Below are positions 22,382 to 33,850 of a DNA stretch of 64,000 nucleotides, piece by piece. Position 1 is the stretch's first letter, and each line of letters opens with the position of its first letter. The position numbers and the translations under genes were made by a program. Source of the stretch: Phytophthora quininea (taxonomy: Eukaryota; Oomycota; Peronosporomycetes; Peronosporales; Peronosporaceae); contig JAAVTG010000570.1 in the NCBI GenBank assembly GCA_011947345.1, positions 1-64,000 on the forward strand, given 5' to 3'. The notes under the pieces are model-generated. The model saw nothing but the letters and a program-made list of their open reading frames with translations. It was not told the origin of the DNA and searched no databases.

Positions 22382-22790
22382 TCATCTTCGTTCGAAATAA
22401 CTAGTTGCGACGGTCACTTTCGTCAGATTCGCTATTGGAAAACCTTTAGCGTCATCTGCTTCGGACGGCGAGCTTTCGGCTTGTTCGGTGTCGTCATCGA
22501 AGAACTCTCGAACCAGGTAGGACCGACCTTCATCATCCAATCCGCAAAACATGGTGGCAATTTCTGTCCTGGTGGCTAGCATCCGACAGTACCGAACCCG
22601 GTCAGGGGTGTCGAGCGACCTGGCTCATGAACTCCCTGATTGCGGAGCAGCGGGATCCCAGCCGAACCCACTGTTTGTCTTTGGAAGGATAAATGTCTTG
22701 CACTTCCTTTTCAGCTCTGTGAGCTTATTTTGGAGCTGCTTTTTGGTGACGGTTCTGGGCTGGTTTCTGTTGAAAATGTTTGTGGCGAGA
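22382..22790 (-). pseudogene. fragment of a Myb/SANT-like domain protein, possible transposon remnant
   Basis: Read on the minus strand from about 22775, KKQLQNKLTELKRKCKTF followed by NSGFGWDP matches the Myb/SANT-like domain (PF12776 type) in which a helix of the form QLxNKxxxLKxxYK precedes GFGWD. A frame change near 22620 leads into the second half (EFMSQVARHP then RVRYCRMLATRTEIATMFCG) and an acidic tail ending at 22382. Such domains occur in PIF/Harbinger-associated proteins and in many oomycete repeat-derived genes. No start codon or upstream exon was identified. No terminal repeats were found nearby. Confidence 0.5.
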
Positions 22791-23478
22791 CTACTTGATG
22801 CTGCAAGCTGAACGCCACGGAGAGGTAGTTATCTAGTTCTGGTAATCCCCGAGGAATAAATGTGCTTTAAAAGGTGTCGACCGACAATCAGTCTGATGGA
22901 TCAGCTACCAGCCCGAATACAAGAGCAATTTTCAGCAGTTTGGTGCACACAGAACACAACAGATTATGATCGATCAGCTAAAGCTTTAATATCATCTGAA
23001 AGAAGCCCGATCAGCCATAATACGTGTCTGCAGAATAGGCCCATTGTTTTCTGGCGGATCAAAGCCAAGCTTTTGCCAGTAGCGCGGTTGCAATGAAGTT
23101 CACGTGCGTGTTGGAAGAGGAATTGGTAGTGCGCAACCAAATAAACCGTTGCCGAGTCGATGGTGGCGCTACAGCAGCAAGACTGGCCGATGACTGGCAC
23201 TACTGCAGCGTCATCAGCTCGTAAGTGGTTCAGCGACTCAGTTGGCCATCGGAGTGAGTGAGGCTGCAATATTAAGTACCAGGTAAACTGAGGCCGAAAT
23301 GCGTATATAAGTGCAGATAGAATGAACAGCATTGTAATAAATACACTCGAAGAGACTATAAAGAAGAATAAAGTTAAAATATCCCGCACATTTGCTGTTA
23401 CAGCGTACAGGTCATGCGGTAATTTCTCAGTTCTCTCCTCCACCAACAACGTCGACCATTGCAATACCAGCCTGCAAC
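22791..23478. other. intergenic, promoter side of UTP12
   Basis: A minus-strand open frame of 166 codons (22964-23464) with one hydrophobic run exists but lacks any recognisable feature and overlaps the UTP12 5' region; I treat it as chance. Confidence 0.45.
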
Positions 23479-26385
23479 ATGGTCAAGTCATACCTGCGCT
23501 ACGAGCGGGCGTGCTCGTTTGGCGTCATCTCGTCCCTCGAGGGCAACGCCCTGTACGACTCCACAGGCCGCTTCGCCATCACCCCAGCGCTGCAGGACGT
23601 CGCCGTATGGAACGTCCGCCAAGGCAACAAAGTGCGCGACCTGCTGGCGCCCGAGAGCGGCGGCCAAGTGACTGCGTTGGCGCTCAGTCCTGATGGCGAG
23701 GACGTGGCCGTCGGCTACTCCACCGGAGCCGTTCGTGTCTTTAAACTCTCCACCGGCGCGCTGCTGGTGACGCTGGACGGCCACAAGGGGGCGGTGGAGG
23801 CGCTGGCCTATCGCTCGGACGGCGCAGAGCTCGCGTCGGGCTCGAGAGACACCGACATCATCGTGTGGGACCTGGTGAGCCAGTCCGGACTGTTCAGGCT
23901 GAAGGGACACAAGGACGCGGTCACTGCGCTGGCCTTTGTGGCGGCGACGACGCTCGCGTCCAGCTCCAAGGACACGCTGGTGAAGGTCTGGGACCTTGAG
24001 ACTCAGCACTGTGTGCAGACCTGTGTGGGCCACCGAAACGAAGTGTGGAGCTTGGCAGTGAGTCCCAACGGAGAGAGACTGCTGACAGGAGCGTCGGACA
24101 ACCAGCTGCGAGTGTGGAGCGTCGACAAGCAGGAGGAAGAGACAGTGAAGCTGTTGGGCTCCATCTACAGACAGAGCAATGACCGAGCGGCGAGAGTCAT
24201 GTACAACCCCAAGGGAGACTTGGTGGGCGTGCAGAGTGCTGGCAAGACGGTGGAGGTGTACCGTGTGCGGTCGGCTGAGGAGATTAAGAAGAAGCGCCAA
24301 CGGCGCGAGAAGCGCCAGCGTGAGAAGGCGAAAAAGAAACAGCAGCAGTTGGAGGACGTAGGGAAGAGCAAGAAGTTAGTGATCCCCAAGCAGGAAGCGG
24401 AGGACGAGGACGCCAGCGACAACTCGGCCACAGACGAGCTGGAGCTGCTGTGTGTAGTACGCTCATCACACCGGATCAAGTCGTTTGCATTTTCCCCAGA
24501 TTTCGCCAAGGATGGCACCACGTCCATGATGCTTGGACTGCAGAATAACAGCATCGAGACGTACACACTGTCGCCCAGCGCAGCGACGCTCGATGACAGA
24601 TACGCCAGGGCGCATGCACTCACTCTAGGCGGCCACCGTTCGGATGTGCGTCAGGTTGCGATCAGCTCGGATGATCAGCTCATTCTGTCGCTGTCTGGTG
24701 CGTCGGTGAAGATTTGGAACTCTCGCTCGCTGCAGTGCATCCGGACCTTGAGTGACGGACTCTCGCTGGCGCTGTCGGCGGTGTTTGCGCCAGGAAACAT
24801 GCACGTCGTGGTTGGAACGAAGCTTGGTGCGCTGTTGCTCTTTGATCTAAACTCCGGCGAGTGCATTTGGAAGGATGAGGAGGCTCACAATGGCAGCGCC
24901 GTCTGGTCGATCGATGTGCGTCCTGACGGCCGTGGCATTGTTACCGGTGGTGCTGATCAACGCGTGAACTTCTGGGATTTTGAAATGTACCGCCCGGATG
25001 ACGCAGAGCCTACTAGTGCTCTGAGACTGGGTCTCACACACGCTCGTATGCTCAAGATGTCTGATGATGTTCTGTGCGTCCGCTTCAGCAACACGAAGGA
25101 CGCCAAGAAGCTCGTTGTGGCAGTGGCCTTACTAGACTGCACTGTGAAGGTGTTCCACGACGACTCGCTCAAATTCTTCGTGAGTCTGTACGGACACAAG
25201 CTGCCAGTCATGTCGATGGACATCTCGTCGGACGACTCAATGCTGGTAACTGCCTCGGCTGACAAGAATGTGAAACTCTGGGGACTGGACTTTGGTGACT
25301 GCCACAAGTCGATCTTCGCTCATCAGGACAGCATCATGTGCGTCCGCTTCGTGCGCAAGACGCACTACTTCTTCACAGCCTCCAAGGACAAGTCGATCTG
25401 TTACTGGGATGGCGACCACTTTGAGCGTATCTTGAAGATCGACCGCCAACATTTCGGTGAGGTGTGGGGACTGGCAGTCAGCGGTGATGGCAGCTTTGTC
25501 GTGAGTTGCTCGCAGGACCGTTCGGTAGTCAAGTATGTGCGTACGGAAGACCAGGTCTTCATCGAGGAAGAGAAGGAGAAGGAGATGGAGCAGCTTTTCG
25601 AGGACGAACTGACCAACATCAGCAACGGCAAGGCGCCTGCACTGGGGAAGGAGAAGAGCGACGAGGACCAGGATGACCAGGACAACTCGGCGTCTGCTGC
25701 AAAGCGCACCATCGAGTCGGTGCGAGCTGGTGAGAGTTTGATGGAGGCCATCGACTTGGCCGAGAACGAGCTGCAGGCTATCGCGGATTTCGAGCGTGTG
25801 CAGAAGAAAAAGCGGAAGAGGCTGCAGCGCTGGCCAAGAAGCGTAAACAGGACAAGAAGAAGGCAAAGGAAGAGGCCGAGACGGATGCTTTGCCTGGCAG
25901 CAAGGAAGGGGAGGACGAGGAGGGAGAATCTGCCAAGCCGGACAAGGCGACTCGTCCGCCCAACATGCTACTGCTCGGGTACTCGCCGCTTAAGTATGTG
26001 CTGCACACACTGCGTCGCATCCGGCCGAACGATATGGAGGAGGCTCTGATCGTGCTGCCCTTCGACTACGTGGAGCGGCTGATCCGCCTGCTGCTGCAAC
26101 TCATCTCGGCCCACTTGGAGGTGGAGTTCTGCTGCCACGTGCTGCTGTTCCTGCTGAAGCTGCACAACTCGGCCATCTGCGCGCGTGAGTCTGTTCAACG
26201 AGCTGGAGCTGCTGTGGCAGCGTCTGCGCTCGCAGCTCGTGAACAATAAGAACCGCATCGGCTTCAACCTGGCCGGGCTCAAGTATTTAAAGCGCACTAT
26301 CGACGAGGAGCGGACGGGCTTCGTGCAGGAGATCGCTGCCGGTCGCAACAAGAAGAAGCGCAAGACCGCCGCCGTGGAGGCCTAG
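23479..26385 (+). CDS. UTP12: U3 snoRNP / SSU processome protein UTP12 (WDR3)
   Basis: A nucleolar WD40 protein of the UTP-B module needed for 18S rRNA maturation. Begins MVKSYLRYERACSFGVISS, the family start. Two beta-propellers of WD repeats follow (for example GHKGAVEALAYRSDG, IIVWDL, VKVWDLE, LRVWSV, then VKIWNS, VNFWDFE, VKLWGLD, ICYWDGD), with a Lys-rich charged insert (KKKRQRREKRQREKAKKKQ) between them. The C-terminus has the Utp12 domain (GYSPLKYVLHTLRRIRPND, IRLLLQLISAHLEVEFCC) and a basic tail. One A is missing from an A run near 25810, and a second frame change lies near 26185 in a GC dinucleotide run. About 969 residues. Housekeeping gene, so the breaks are very probably errors. 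Confidence 0.92.
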
Positions 26386-26725
26386 ACATAGATACACCAA
26401 ACTGCGTATTTCGATAGACGAACAAGCACATTGCGAACCACCAAGTGCTGAAATCCTTGCTGTACAGTTTACAGGTTCCTCAGCTTCTTGACGGTGGTCT
26501 GGAGTTCCCTTTGTTGACCCACGAATCGATCGAGTTTTCAGCTTAGAAGTGATCCTCTCGATAGTTGAGCACATGCACCAGCTGAATCCCCACTCCTATC
26601 CGATACAGCCTCGAGCAGATCTTCACCACGCCTCATTTCTGCTGCTACTGCTGCTGCTCCAAGGACATTTTCACGCTGGACCCGACCCGGCAGCTAGACG
26701 GAGCGCAAGATCGCCGTGTTGGTCT

Positions 26726-27233
26726 TCAAGGGCGTGGTTGCGTCTTGCGCGCTTGCATTTTAATTCGCGTGGGTTGGCACCGCAAAAACGGTTTGCTCGA
26801 CCGAATTGATCCTGTGGCGAAGGCAGCCTTCCGTCTCAAGCGCCGACTACTGCCAGTCGAGTCGAGCTTGGCACCAAGCGAGTCCGCCGTGACGCCTCTG
26901 AGCCTTTCGAGTTCCAGAGTCCATGGCGCTCTCCGCTTCCAGGCACTCGATCCCGAACACCTTGAACTGGGGCGGCTCCCCTTGTGTTTCCTCGGATTGC
27001 AGCGCCGTTAAACGCTCGCGGCGAGCGTTGCTGTGCTTGAAGTTGCCACCTCGTTTGATACGGATGATGACGGCACCGGAACCTCGACCAGCAACGTGTT
27101 GGCGGTGCAGGCAGGAACGCCGCGTTGGGCGGCGGTGGCAATTAGGACACTGGCATCTCGTGCCGGTCCCAAAGTGTCGTCTCCGGTCGCCGACTAAAGC
27201 ATTGAGTCGGGCGCGGGGGTTGAACGCGGCCAT
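26726..27233 (-). CDS. hypothetical small basic protein
   Basis: Reads MAAFNPRARLNALVGDRRR, then a Cys pair motif (CQCPNC), then very basic text, and after a frame change near 26860 a strongly basic C-terminus ending at 26726 (RRLRRKAAFATG, IKMQARKTQPRP). Divergent from the aquaporin at 27692, with about 460 bases between. I do not recognise it, and reading frames in GC-rich intergenic DNA can look like this by chance. Confidence 0.28.
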
Positions 27234-27604
27234 CTCACTCCAGAGCATCGAAAATGGCCGCCGGCTACTTCGACAGTCGTAATTGGATCGATCATGGCCG
27301 CTTGCGATTCAAACGATAACTCGCTTCAACATGCCACGGTGCAACTAGCACCCGCTCGCGCCGCGCACTCGCCGCCGGATTGCCGCGTCGTCTCCCAAAA
27401 GCAGTAGTGATCTCTCAATGCCTGCTTGCTCGGACGAGCTTAGCCGCAGCCCAGCTACTGCTTCTGCTGCTACTGGTATTGAGATTTCGTGAATCCGGTC
27501 GCCGACTAGAGCTCGCCCTCGCGTTGAACTTTCGATGACTGTCCTCCTTGCTGGTGTCGGATATCGATCAGAGGGCTCGTGCCAGCCCCCGCCGCAGTCC
27601 TCAC

Positions 27605-27611
27605 TCACTCT
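27605..27611 (+). promoter_or_regulatory. probable initiator of the aquaglyceroporin at 27692
   Basis: TCACTCT fits the oomycete initiator YCAYTYY and continues CCAATTCTC. The same 16-base block, with one difference, lies before the diverged aquaglyceroporin at 57300 (see 57249). The ATG is 87 bases downstream. Confidence 0.45.
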
Positions 27612-27691
27612 CCAATTCTCCGTCGAGGCCCCAAGCCGGCCCTACTTCACCGCTGCTCGACTGTCCACCACCACCACCCGCACCGCCAACC

Positions 27692-28591
27692 ATGAACAGA
27701 AACTCCAACACGGAGAAGAACGACCACGCCGGCTACGCGGACCTCGAGTCGCCCGGAGCGGCCAACCACCTCCAACACCTGACGCCCGTCCAGAACGTCC
27801 CGTACATCGTCAAGAGCCAATTCGCCAAGGAGATGATGGCTGAGTTTGTCGCCACGCTCGTCACCATGCTCTTCGGACTCTCGTGCATGACGCAGGTGGT
27901 GCTGAGCTCCGAGGCCAGCGGCAGCTTCGTCACCATCGCGCTCTGCTGGGGACTCGCCTTCTTCTTCGGCATCACCATCGGCGGCGGCGTCTCCGGCGCG
28001 CACCTCAACCCGGCCATCACCACCACGCTGGCGCTGCTCAAGCTGCTGCCGTGGTGGAAAGTGCCCTTCTACATCCTCAACCAGGTCGTCGCCGCCTACA
28101 TGGCCGCGCTCGTCGTGTATATCCTGTACCGCCCCATGTTTAACGAGGTGGACCCGGACCGCATGACGACACACACCATCTTCGCCACATATCCGCACGA
28201 AGGCGTGGGCAACTTCACGTGCTTCCTAACCGAGTTCGTGGGGACGGCGCTGCTGGTGTTGGGCATCCTGGCACTGCTGGACCAGCACAACCGCCCGATC
28301 GGCAAGAAGGCGGTGCCGCCGGCTGTCGGTGCGCTCGTGAGCACGATCGCCATGGGGTTCGCCATGAACACGGGGCTGGCCATCAACCCGGCGCGCGACC
28401 TCGGGCCGCGGTTGTTCATCCTGTGCGCTGGCTGGGGCTCGCGCGTCTTCAGCTTGAACCACTACTACTTCTGGATCCCGATCGTGGCACCGATCACGGG
28501 CGGTGCGTTCGGTGCGCTGGTGTACGAGGGCATGATCGGCTACCACCACCCGGAGAAGAACCGCGGTCCACACCCGGAGTACCGATTCTAA
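27692..28591 (+). CDS. aquaglyceroporin (MIP family), divergent copy A
   Basis: A 299-residue membrane channel for water and small polyols such as glycerol. Six hydrophobic helices and both pore half-helices are visible: first NPA box in SGAHLNPAITTT, second in AINPARDLGPRL; Asp after NPAR marks the glycerol-conducting GlpF-like branch. The N-terminal tail of about 45 residues is polar. Compared with the seven copies at 45-64 kb it is the outlier: it has a longer loop (LLDQHNRPIGKKAVPPAV) and a different tail (HHPEKNRGPHPEYRF). The frame is unbroken. The ATG at 27692 is preferred; the upstream in-frame region from 27548 is UTR-like. Stands alone between UTP12 and the glycosyltransferase. Confidence 0.93.
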   Translation: MNRNSNTEKNDHAGYADLESPGAANHLQHLTPVQNVPYIVKSQFAKEMMAEFVATLVTMLFGLSCMTQVVLSSEASGSFVTIALCWGLAFFFGITIGGGVSGAHLNPAITTTLALLKLLPWWKVPFYILNQVVAAYMAALVVYILYRPMFNEVDPDRMTTHTIFATYPHEGVGNFTCFLTEFVGTALLVLGILALLDQHNRPIGKKAVPPAVGALVSTIAMGFAMNTGLAINPARDLGPRLFILCAGWGSRVFSLNHYYFWIPIVAPITGGAFGALVYEGMIGYHHPEKNRGPHPEYRF

Positions 28592-29082
28592 GATGGTGCT
28601 TCGTGCACGGTCGATCCCAACCGCCTGCGTAGTAGTTCGAGTTGCAACCAGCCATTTGGTGATCGTGTTCAATACATGTATGCGTCTTGATCCAAACATT
28701 GCAGTCTCGTTGACGCTCAGGGCACAGCTTCGTGACATTGAGGTAAAGCGCAGTACTGGACAGCCCACATGGGTGCGAAATTCCATTGTCGTCGACGGGC
28801 AATCACACGCCCCGTTTTGATTAGCACTGCTGCCAACAGGATTTGTTGGTCATTCGCGAATTCTCTCCCTGGACCACACCAGCAATGCGACGCAGCAGCA
28901 ACAGCTCAACCCCGTGCACAAGTGCAACAAGTGCAGAGACCGGATGCAATTTCAAACGCCACGCTTCCGAAGACCGATTGGAATTTGCACCAGGAGACCC
29001 CATTGACCTACGACAACCGTCAACCAGCCACGGCCAACGACGACAAGAAGCCCAAAACCGCGTCCTGTTGAGACTGCCGGCC
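28592..29082. other. intergenic, possible upstream exon of the glycosyltransferase
   Basis: The frame of the next gene stays open upstream to 28843 but the text is low-information. In another frame near 28920-28990 a stretch with CNKCRDRMQFQTPRFRRPIG looks coding-like and could be an upstream exon or an N-terminus seen through an indel. I cannot decide. Confidence 0.35.
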
Positions 29083-32000
29083 ATGCGCATCTGCATCATC
29101 ATCGTCGGCACCAGAGGAGATGTCCAGCCGTTTCTCGCCATCGCACAGAGACTGCAGCAGGATGGACATCGGGTGAGACTCGCCACGCATTCCGTCTACC
29201 GAGACTTTGTCATGAGTCACGGCGTCGAGTTCTATCCACTCGGTGGTGACCCCAAAGAGCTGGCAGCCTATATGGTGAAAACCGGAGGACACCTCATCCC
29301 CACCAAGATCGAGACGCTCACCAAGGACGTCCCACGCAACAAAGAGATGATCAAGGAGATCGTGCGCTCTACATGGCCGGCGGTGTCGGCTGCCGACCCC
29401 GATGGAGGCGGCCCCGGTGTGTCAGGTGCTCCATTCCAGGCCCAAGCAATCATCGCCAATCCTGTCTCCTACGGCCACATCCACGTCGCCGAACGTCTCG
29501 GTGTGCCGCTGCATATTATGTTTCCTCAGCCATGGGTGCCTACCATGGAGTTCCCTCACCCGCTGTCCAATATGCCGTACACGGACGAGCTCAAGAAGAG
29601 CAACTACATGTCGTACAAAATGGTGGACCTCTTGATGTGGCAGGGCACCGAGGGGATCATCAACGAGTTCCGCACGAAGGTGCTCAAGCTGCGCAAAATC
29701 CGCAACGGCGACGGAGGACGAAATATTCTGCTTGACTTGAAAATTCCTCATGCCTTTATGTGGAGTCCTCAGCTCGTGCCGAAACCCGAGGACTGGGGAG
29801 TTCTCTACGACGTCATCGGCACGGTCACACTCAACGATGGTTCCAGCAGTTCGTACTCACCATCGCTCGAACTGGAAGCTTTCCTGGGCAGTGATGGAGG
29901 CCCAATTTTCGTCGGCTTCGGGTCCATGGTAATTGCTGACCCACTGGCCACCACCACGATGATCATCGACGCGGCGAAACTTGCAGGTGTCCGTGTACTA
30001 ATCCAGTCAAGTTGGAGCGATATGGCTGGGGATCTCGTTATCCCAGACAACATTTTCTTCTTGGGAAATTGTCCGCACGACTGGCTGATGCCCCGAGTGA
30101 GTGCTGTTGTGCACCACGGTGGAGCTGGTACGACAGCTGCGGGTCTGCTCGCTGGTAAACCAACGTTCATCGTGCCATTTTTCGGGGACCAACCTTTCTG
30201 GGGCTGGGCTGTCGTGAAAGCTGGCGTCGGTGTGGATCCGTGTCCCATTGCGGAGCTGACGACGGAGAAACTCTGCGCGGCATTTAAACGTTTGCAAAGT
30301 GACGAACTTCGCAGTCGCGCTATGGACTTACAACACAAGCTGCGGCAAGAAGACGGCGCTGGTGAAGCCGTACGCTGTTTCTATCGCCACCTGCCGTCGC
30401 AAGAAATGTGGTGCGATCTGGACCATGAGCGAATTGCCACTCGTTGGAGCGTTCGAGACCGACTGAAACTATGCGAGCGCTGTGCATTCGTTGTTGGCGA
30501 ACGTCCCAATAGCGGTGGCAAGAAGATGATCAACTATCATTGCGTGGACTACACGGCTCGGGGACCAGATTCCACACTGTCTGGCGCGTCTTCAGGGTCT
30601 GGTTTGTTCTTTCATGAATTAGCTGGAGCATACACGAGTTTGGTTCGTGATCCGGTTAAGGGCTTTTCTGAAGGTGGGATAGCTGGTGGGGCTTTGGGAA
30701 CGCTGAAAGGTGTAGGGAATTTCCTCGTACGGCCCTCGGTTGGGTTAGCATTGTTCACTGACCGCATGATCACGGGGCATATCAACGCGAGCCGCGAGGA
30801 GGGCCACCATAAGCAGGCCAGTTTATTTGATCGGCGAGTGATGGCAGCTCTTGGCGCACAAAAGGTTTAGCTCACAGCTACTCTTCAAGCGTAGACCCGA
30901 ACAGCGCTGACATTGTGGTATTCCATCGCAAACACGACCGCAGGAAAATGCTCCATGGACTGAGCAGTGTCATGGTAGACAGCTATCGAACCAAATACGA
31001 CGCTGTCCTTCAACGACGACAAGACCAGACCATTCGGTTAACGACGAGCGAAGCGTTCTTCACTGGTTTCACAAAGAACAAGCACGAGAAGCTGCTGCCT
31101 GGGACGAATTCACTGGAACTCCGCAGCATGCGACTCACGCCAACAGGGTCCGTTGAGATAACCATCGACATTCCAAGCGACAGCGCTGACACTGTTGACG
31201 ACGACGACATCGCGAAATGGAGATTGTTCACTGCTTACCAAAACCGCAAGTCGTCCCGCCTGCTGCGGACAAAACTTGACGCCAACGCACACGTACCTCC
31301 TTTGAACGTCTGTCTTGCGGCCATCGGCACTTGGGACAACGGTGTCAAACAATTCGTAGTGATCGGCAAGAAACTCGCAGCACATGGACATCGTGTGCGT
31401 TTGGCTGCAAATGAGTGTTTCCGTTCAAAGATCGTTCATCACGGACTCGAGTTCTACCCCTCGCAGGCGCTCCTGATGGTATCCAGAGCTTTGCCAAGCT
31501 AGTTCACGACGTGCAGGCAACGATCGTCGACGCTGAGCCTGGTCGGATTGGCGTTGGAGCACTCCAGACATTCCGAGAGCTCATTTACTCGCTTTGGCCT
31601 GCGGCTTTCGGCTCCGATCCGCACGGGGTGGCCCCAACGTGCCAGGGAAACATTTCCGAGCCGACGCGCTGCTGTGGCATCCGATGTTACTCGGTCACGT
31701 GCACGTGGCGCAGCGTCTCGGGATTCCTCTGCAGTGCGCCAGCCTAGATCCATTATCCCCGACGTTCGAGTTTTCGCACGTGTTGAGCTCAATTTTGGGT
31801 TGCAAACGCTCGACGATGTCGGCTCGACTGAGCAACTTACTATCACATGGTGTGGTCGATGCGACGCTGTATCGTGGCGTAGTTGCAGACGTGTTGACGC
31901 AGTTTCGAGCCTTTATCGGACTCACGAGCCCATCCGATCAAGTTGATCCGCTGGTCGAATGGGAAATCCCGCAGTTGTACTTGTACAGTCCTGCGTTGCT

Positions 32001-33119
32001 GCCCAAACCTTTGGACTGGAGCGCCGAACTTACAGTTTCAGGCCATTTGACGCTGCGAGATGGCGTCGTGAATGGGCTCCCTCGGATACTTACCGAATTC
32101 GCGTCGTCAAAGTCTGGAGTTCCGGTGATTTACTTTGGTGTTTCCGGGAGTTTCGATGCGTTGGAGGGATTGCTGCGGAAAATTGATACCGCTGCCGAGG
32201 AGCTGCAAGTGCGGGTCGTTGCGCAAATTTGGGATGGCCAAGGCTCGAAGCACGGCTCGTACCGATCTAACTGGGTTCACGTGGTGGAGAACGACATCCC
32301 ATACGCGAAAATCTTCGCTCTTGTGTCCGCAACGATCCACTGGGGCGAGGCCGACATCCTGGCGGAAGGACTCATGGCTGGCAAACCCGTCGGTGTGTTT
32401 GGTTCGCACCCGTCTCAACTGTTTGCGGGCGATAGGTGTGTGCGGTCTGGTGTGGGGATCCCGACAATCGACCCGGCCAATGCAACGGTCGAGAAGCTGG
32501 CTTGGAGCTTCCAGCAGTTGCTGCAGCCCGCGATTCGGCAGAGTGCAGAACGATTGGCACGGGCGTTTGACCCGGAGCTAACGCTTAACACCGCAGTGCA
32601 GACCTTTACGATAACCTCCCGCTAGCAGCGATGCGGTGCGACGTCGACCCGGCCAGGATCGCCCGCGTTTTCGATTCACGCCACAATCTCAAGCTGTCGT
32701 TGGAGGTGTACTTGGCCGTGCAACCCGTTCGAGACGACGCTAAGGGGTTTGTGCCGTACAAGCCGCTGCAATATGACGGGGCTCATCCGCCGACGTTTTC
32801 AATCAGAGGCAACTCGGAAGAGATTCCACGCGATCCTAAACCTTCACGGGAGCTGGATGGCGTCCGCATGGCTCTGGGAATACTAAAGGCTCAAGACGAA
32901 CTCCGATCGAGCGAGTCGAGTCAAGTGTCCACCCGGTCGTCGTTGGAGAGTGTGGTGAACTCGGAGGTTTTCTGGACGTCGCCTGACGAGGAAGCAGCAG
33001 TGCGGCTGGCAACAAACGCCGCCTACGAGAGACTTGTCAAGCCGCAGAGTCCACGCAAACGCGACAAGCTGGCGCACTTATTTAGTAGCAAGCGGAATGT
33101 CGGCGTTCCAGCAGTGTAA
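29083..33119 (+). CDS. sterol/UDP-glycosyltransferase with two tandem GT domains
   Basis: The first domain is a complete GT-B enzyme of the sterol 3-beta-glucosyltransferase (GT28/GT1, UGT80/ATG26) type: it opens ICIIIVGTRGDVQPFLAIA and carries VHHGGAGTTAAGLLAGKP near residue 345, the UDP-sugar site. A glycine-rich segment (DPVKGFSEGGIAGGALGTLK) follows, resembling the C-terminal motif of VPS13/ATG2-like and plant UGT80 proteins. Coding then continues in one gene into a second GT-B-like domain (about 31290-32600) with GTWDNGVKQF and HWGEADILAEGLMAGKP, i.e. lacking the catalytic signatures. C-terminus rich in Ser and charge. Frame changes near 30864 (G), 31456 (C), 31627 (G) and 32607 (T); with four lost bases the length is 1346 residues. 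Start possibly further upstream. Confidence 0.82.
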
Positions 33120-33850
33120 GTGTGGCGGGTAGTATATCCCGACGCCAAATTCTTGTGTCCTCACGTCGAAAACAATGACAGCGAAATGTTTTCCGATCGC
33201 AGGAATTCAGTAGCCTGGCTTGCATCCACCACGTTGACACATTTTCATCCGATCGTTAAACTCACTTTGATGACCACTTTCTAGTGCTTCTCATCAATGC
33301 CCACATGAAACATACCGCTCCCGAACAGAGACTGCTCCGTCGTCATCGTACTGCGTGCCTTCCTTTGGGCGTCCCATACATTTGAACGACCTCTGGGCCA
33401 TCAACTGTTGTCGCGTTGACCGCTAGCTGATCCCGCCACAAGCCACGGCCTTGACACGGCCTTGCTCTTCTACTGGACGACCGCTGTCGATCGACAACAT
33501 GTTGAACCCGAGTGCAAGTCGAGGAAGCGCACGCCACGAGGTCAAGCGCTTCTCGTCCATACGAACGCGAGTCTCTTGTAGTCCGCTGCACCGCCCGAAC
33601 GACGGAGGGGCAACGCCGCAGCTGCCCATGTGGTCCCTGCTCGTCCACGCTCGAGATGTTTAAGTAGTAATTTGGCCGTTGGTCAGCTCTGAGTTGCTGG
33701 ATGCGACTCAAGTGACTGGGCCACAACCTCTACGCGTCCTTCGCCTCGCAACCGCGACCAGCTTTTGGATCCCGTCCGTCGCAGGTGCAGGAGCTCACAT
33801 CTGAAAGCTCCAGTCGCAGCGCAGGTCTCAACGCCAAACAGGAAATCGCC
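33120..33850. other. intergenic, upstream of START-FYVE-GAF gene 2
   Basis: The frame of gene 2 is open for some 65 bases before its first ATG at 33851; otherwise nothing recognisable. Confidence 0.45.

Noticed and set aside
26549..26809. Leu-rich plus-strand frame after UTP12 as a small membrane protein
   Set aside because: The Leu run comes from a CTG repeat and the frame lies in the UTP12 3' flank; no other support.
30871..33119. Second glycosyltransferase-like domain as a separate gene
   Set aside because: The text before it is coding-like and continuous with the first domain once a single lost G near 30864 is counted, and no plausible start codon with a promoter was seen between them.
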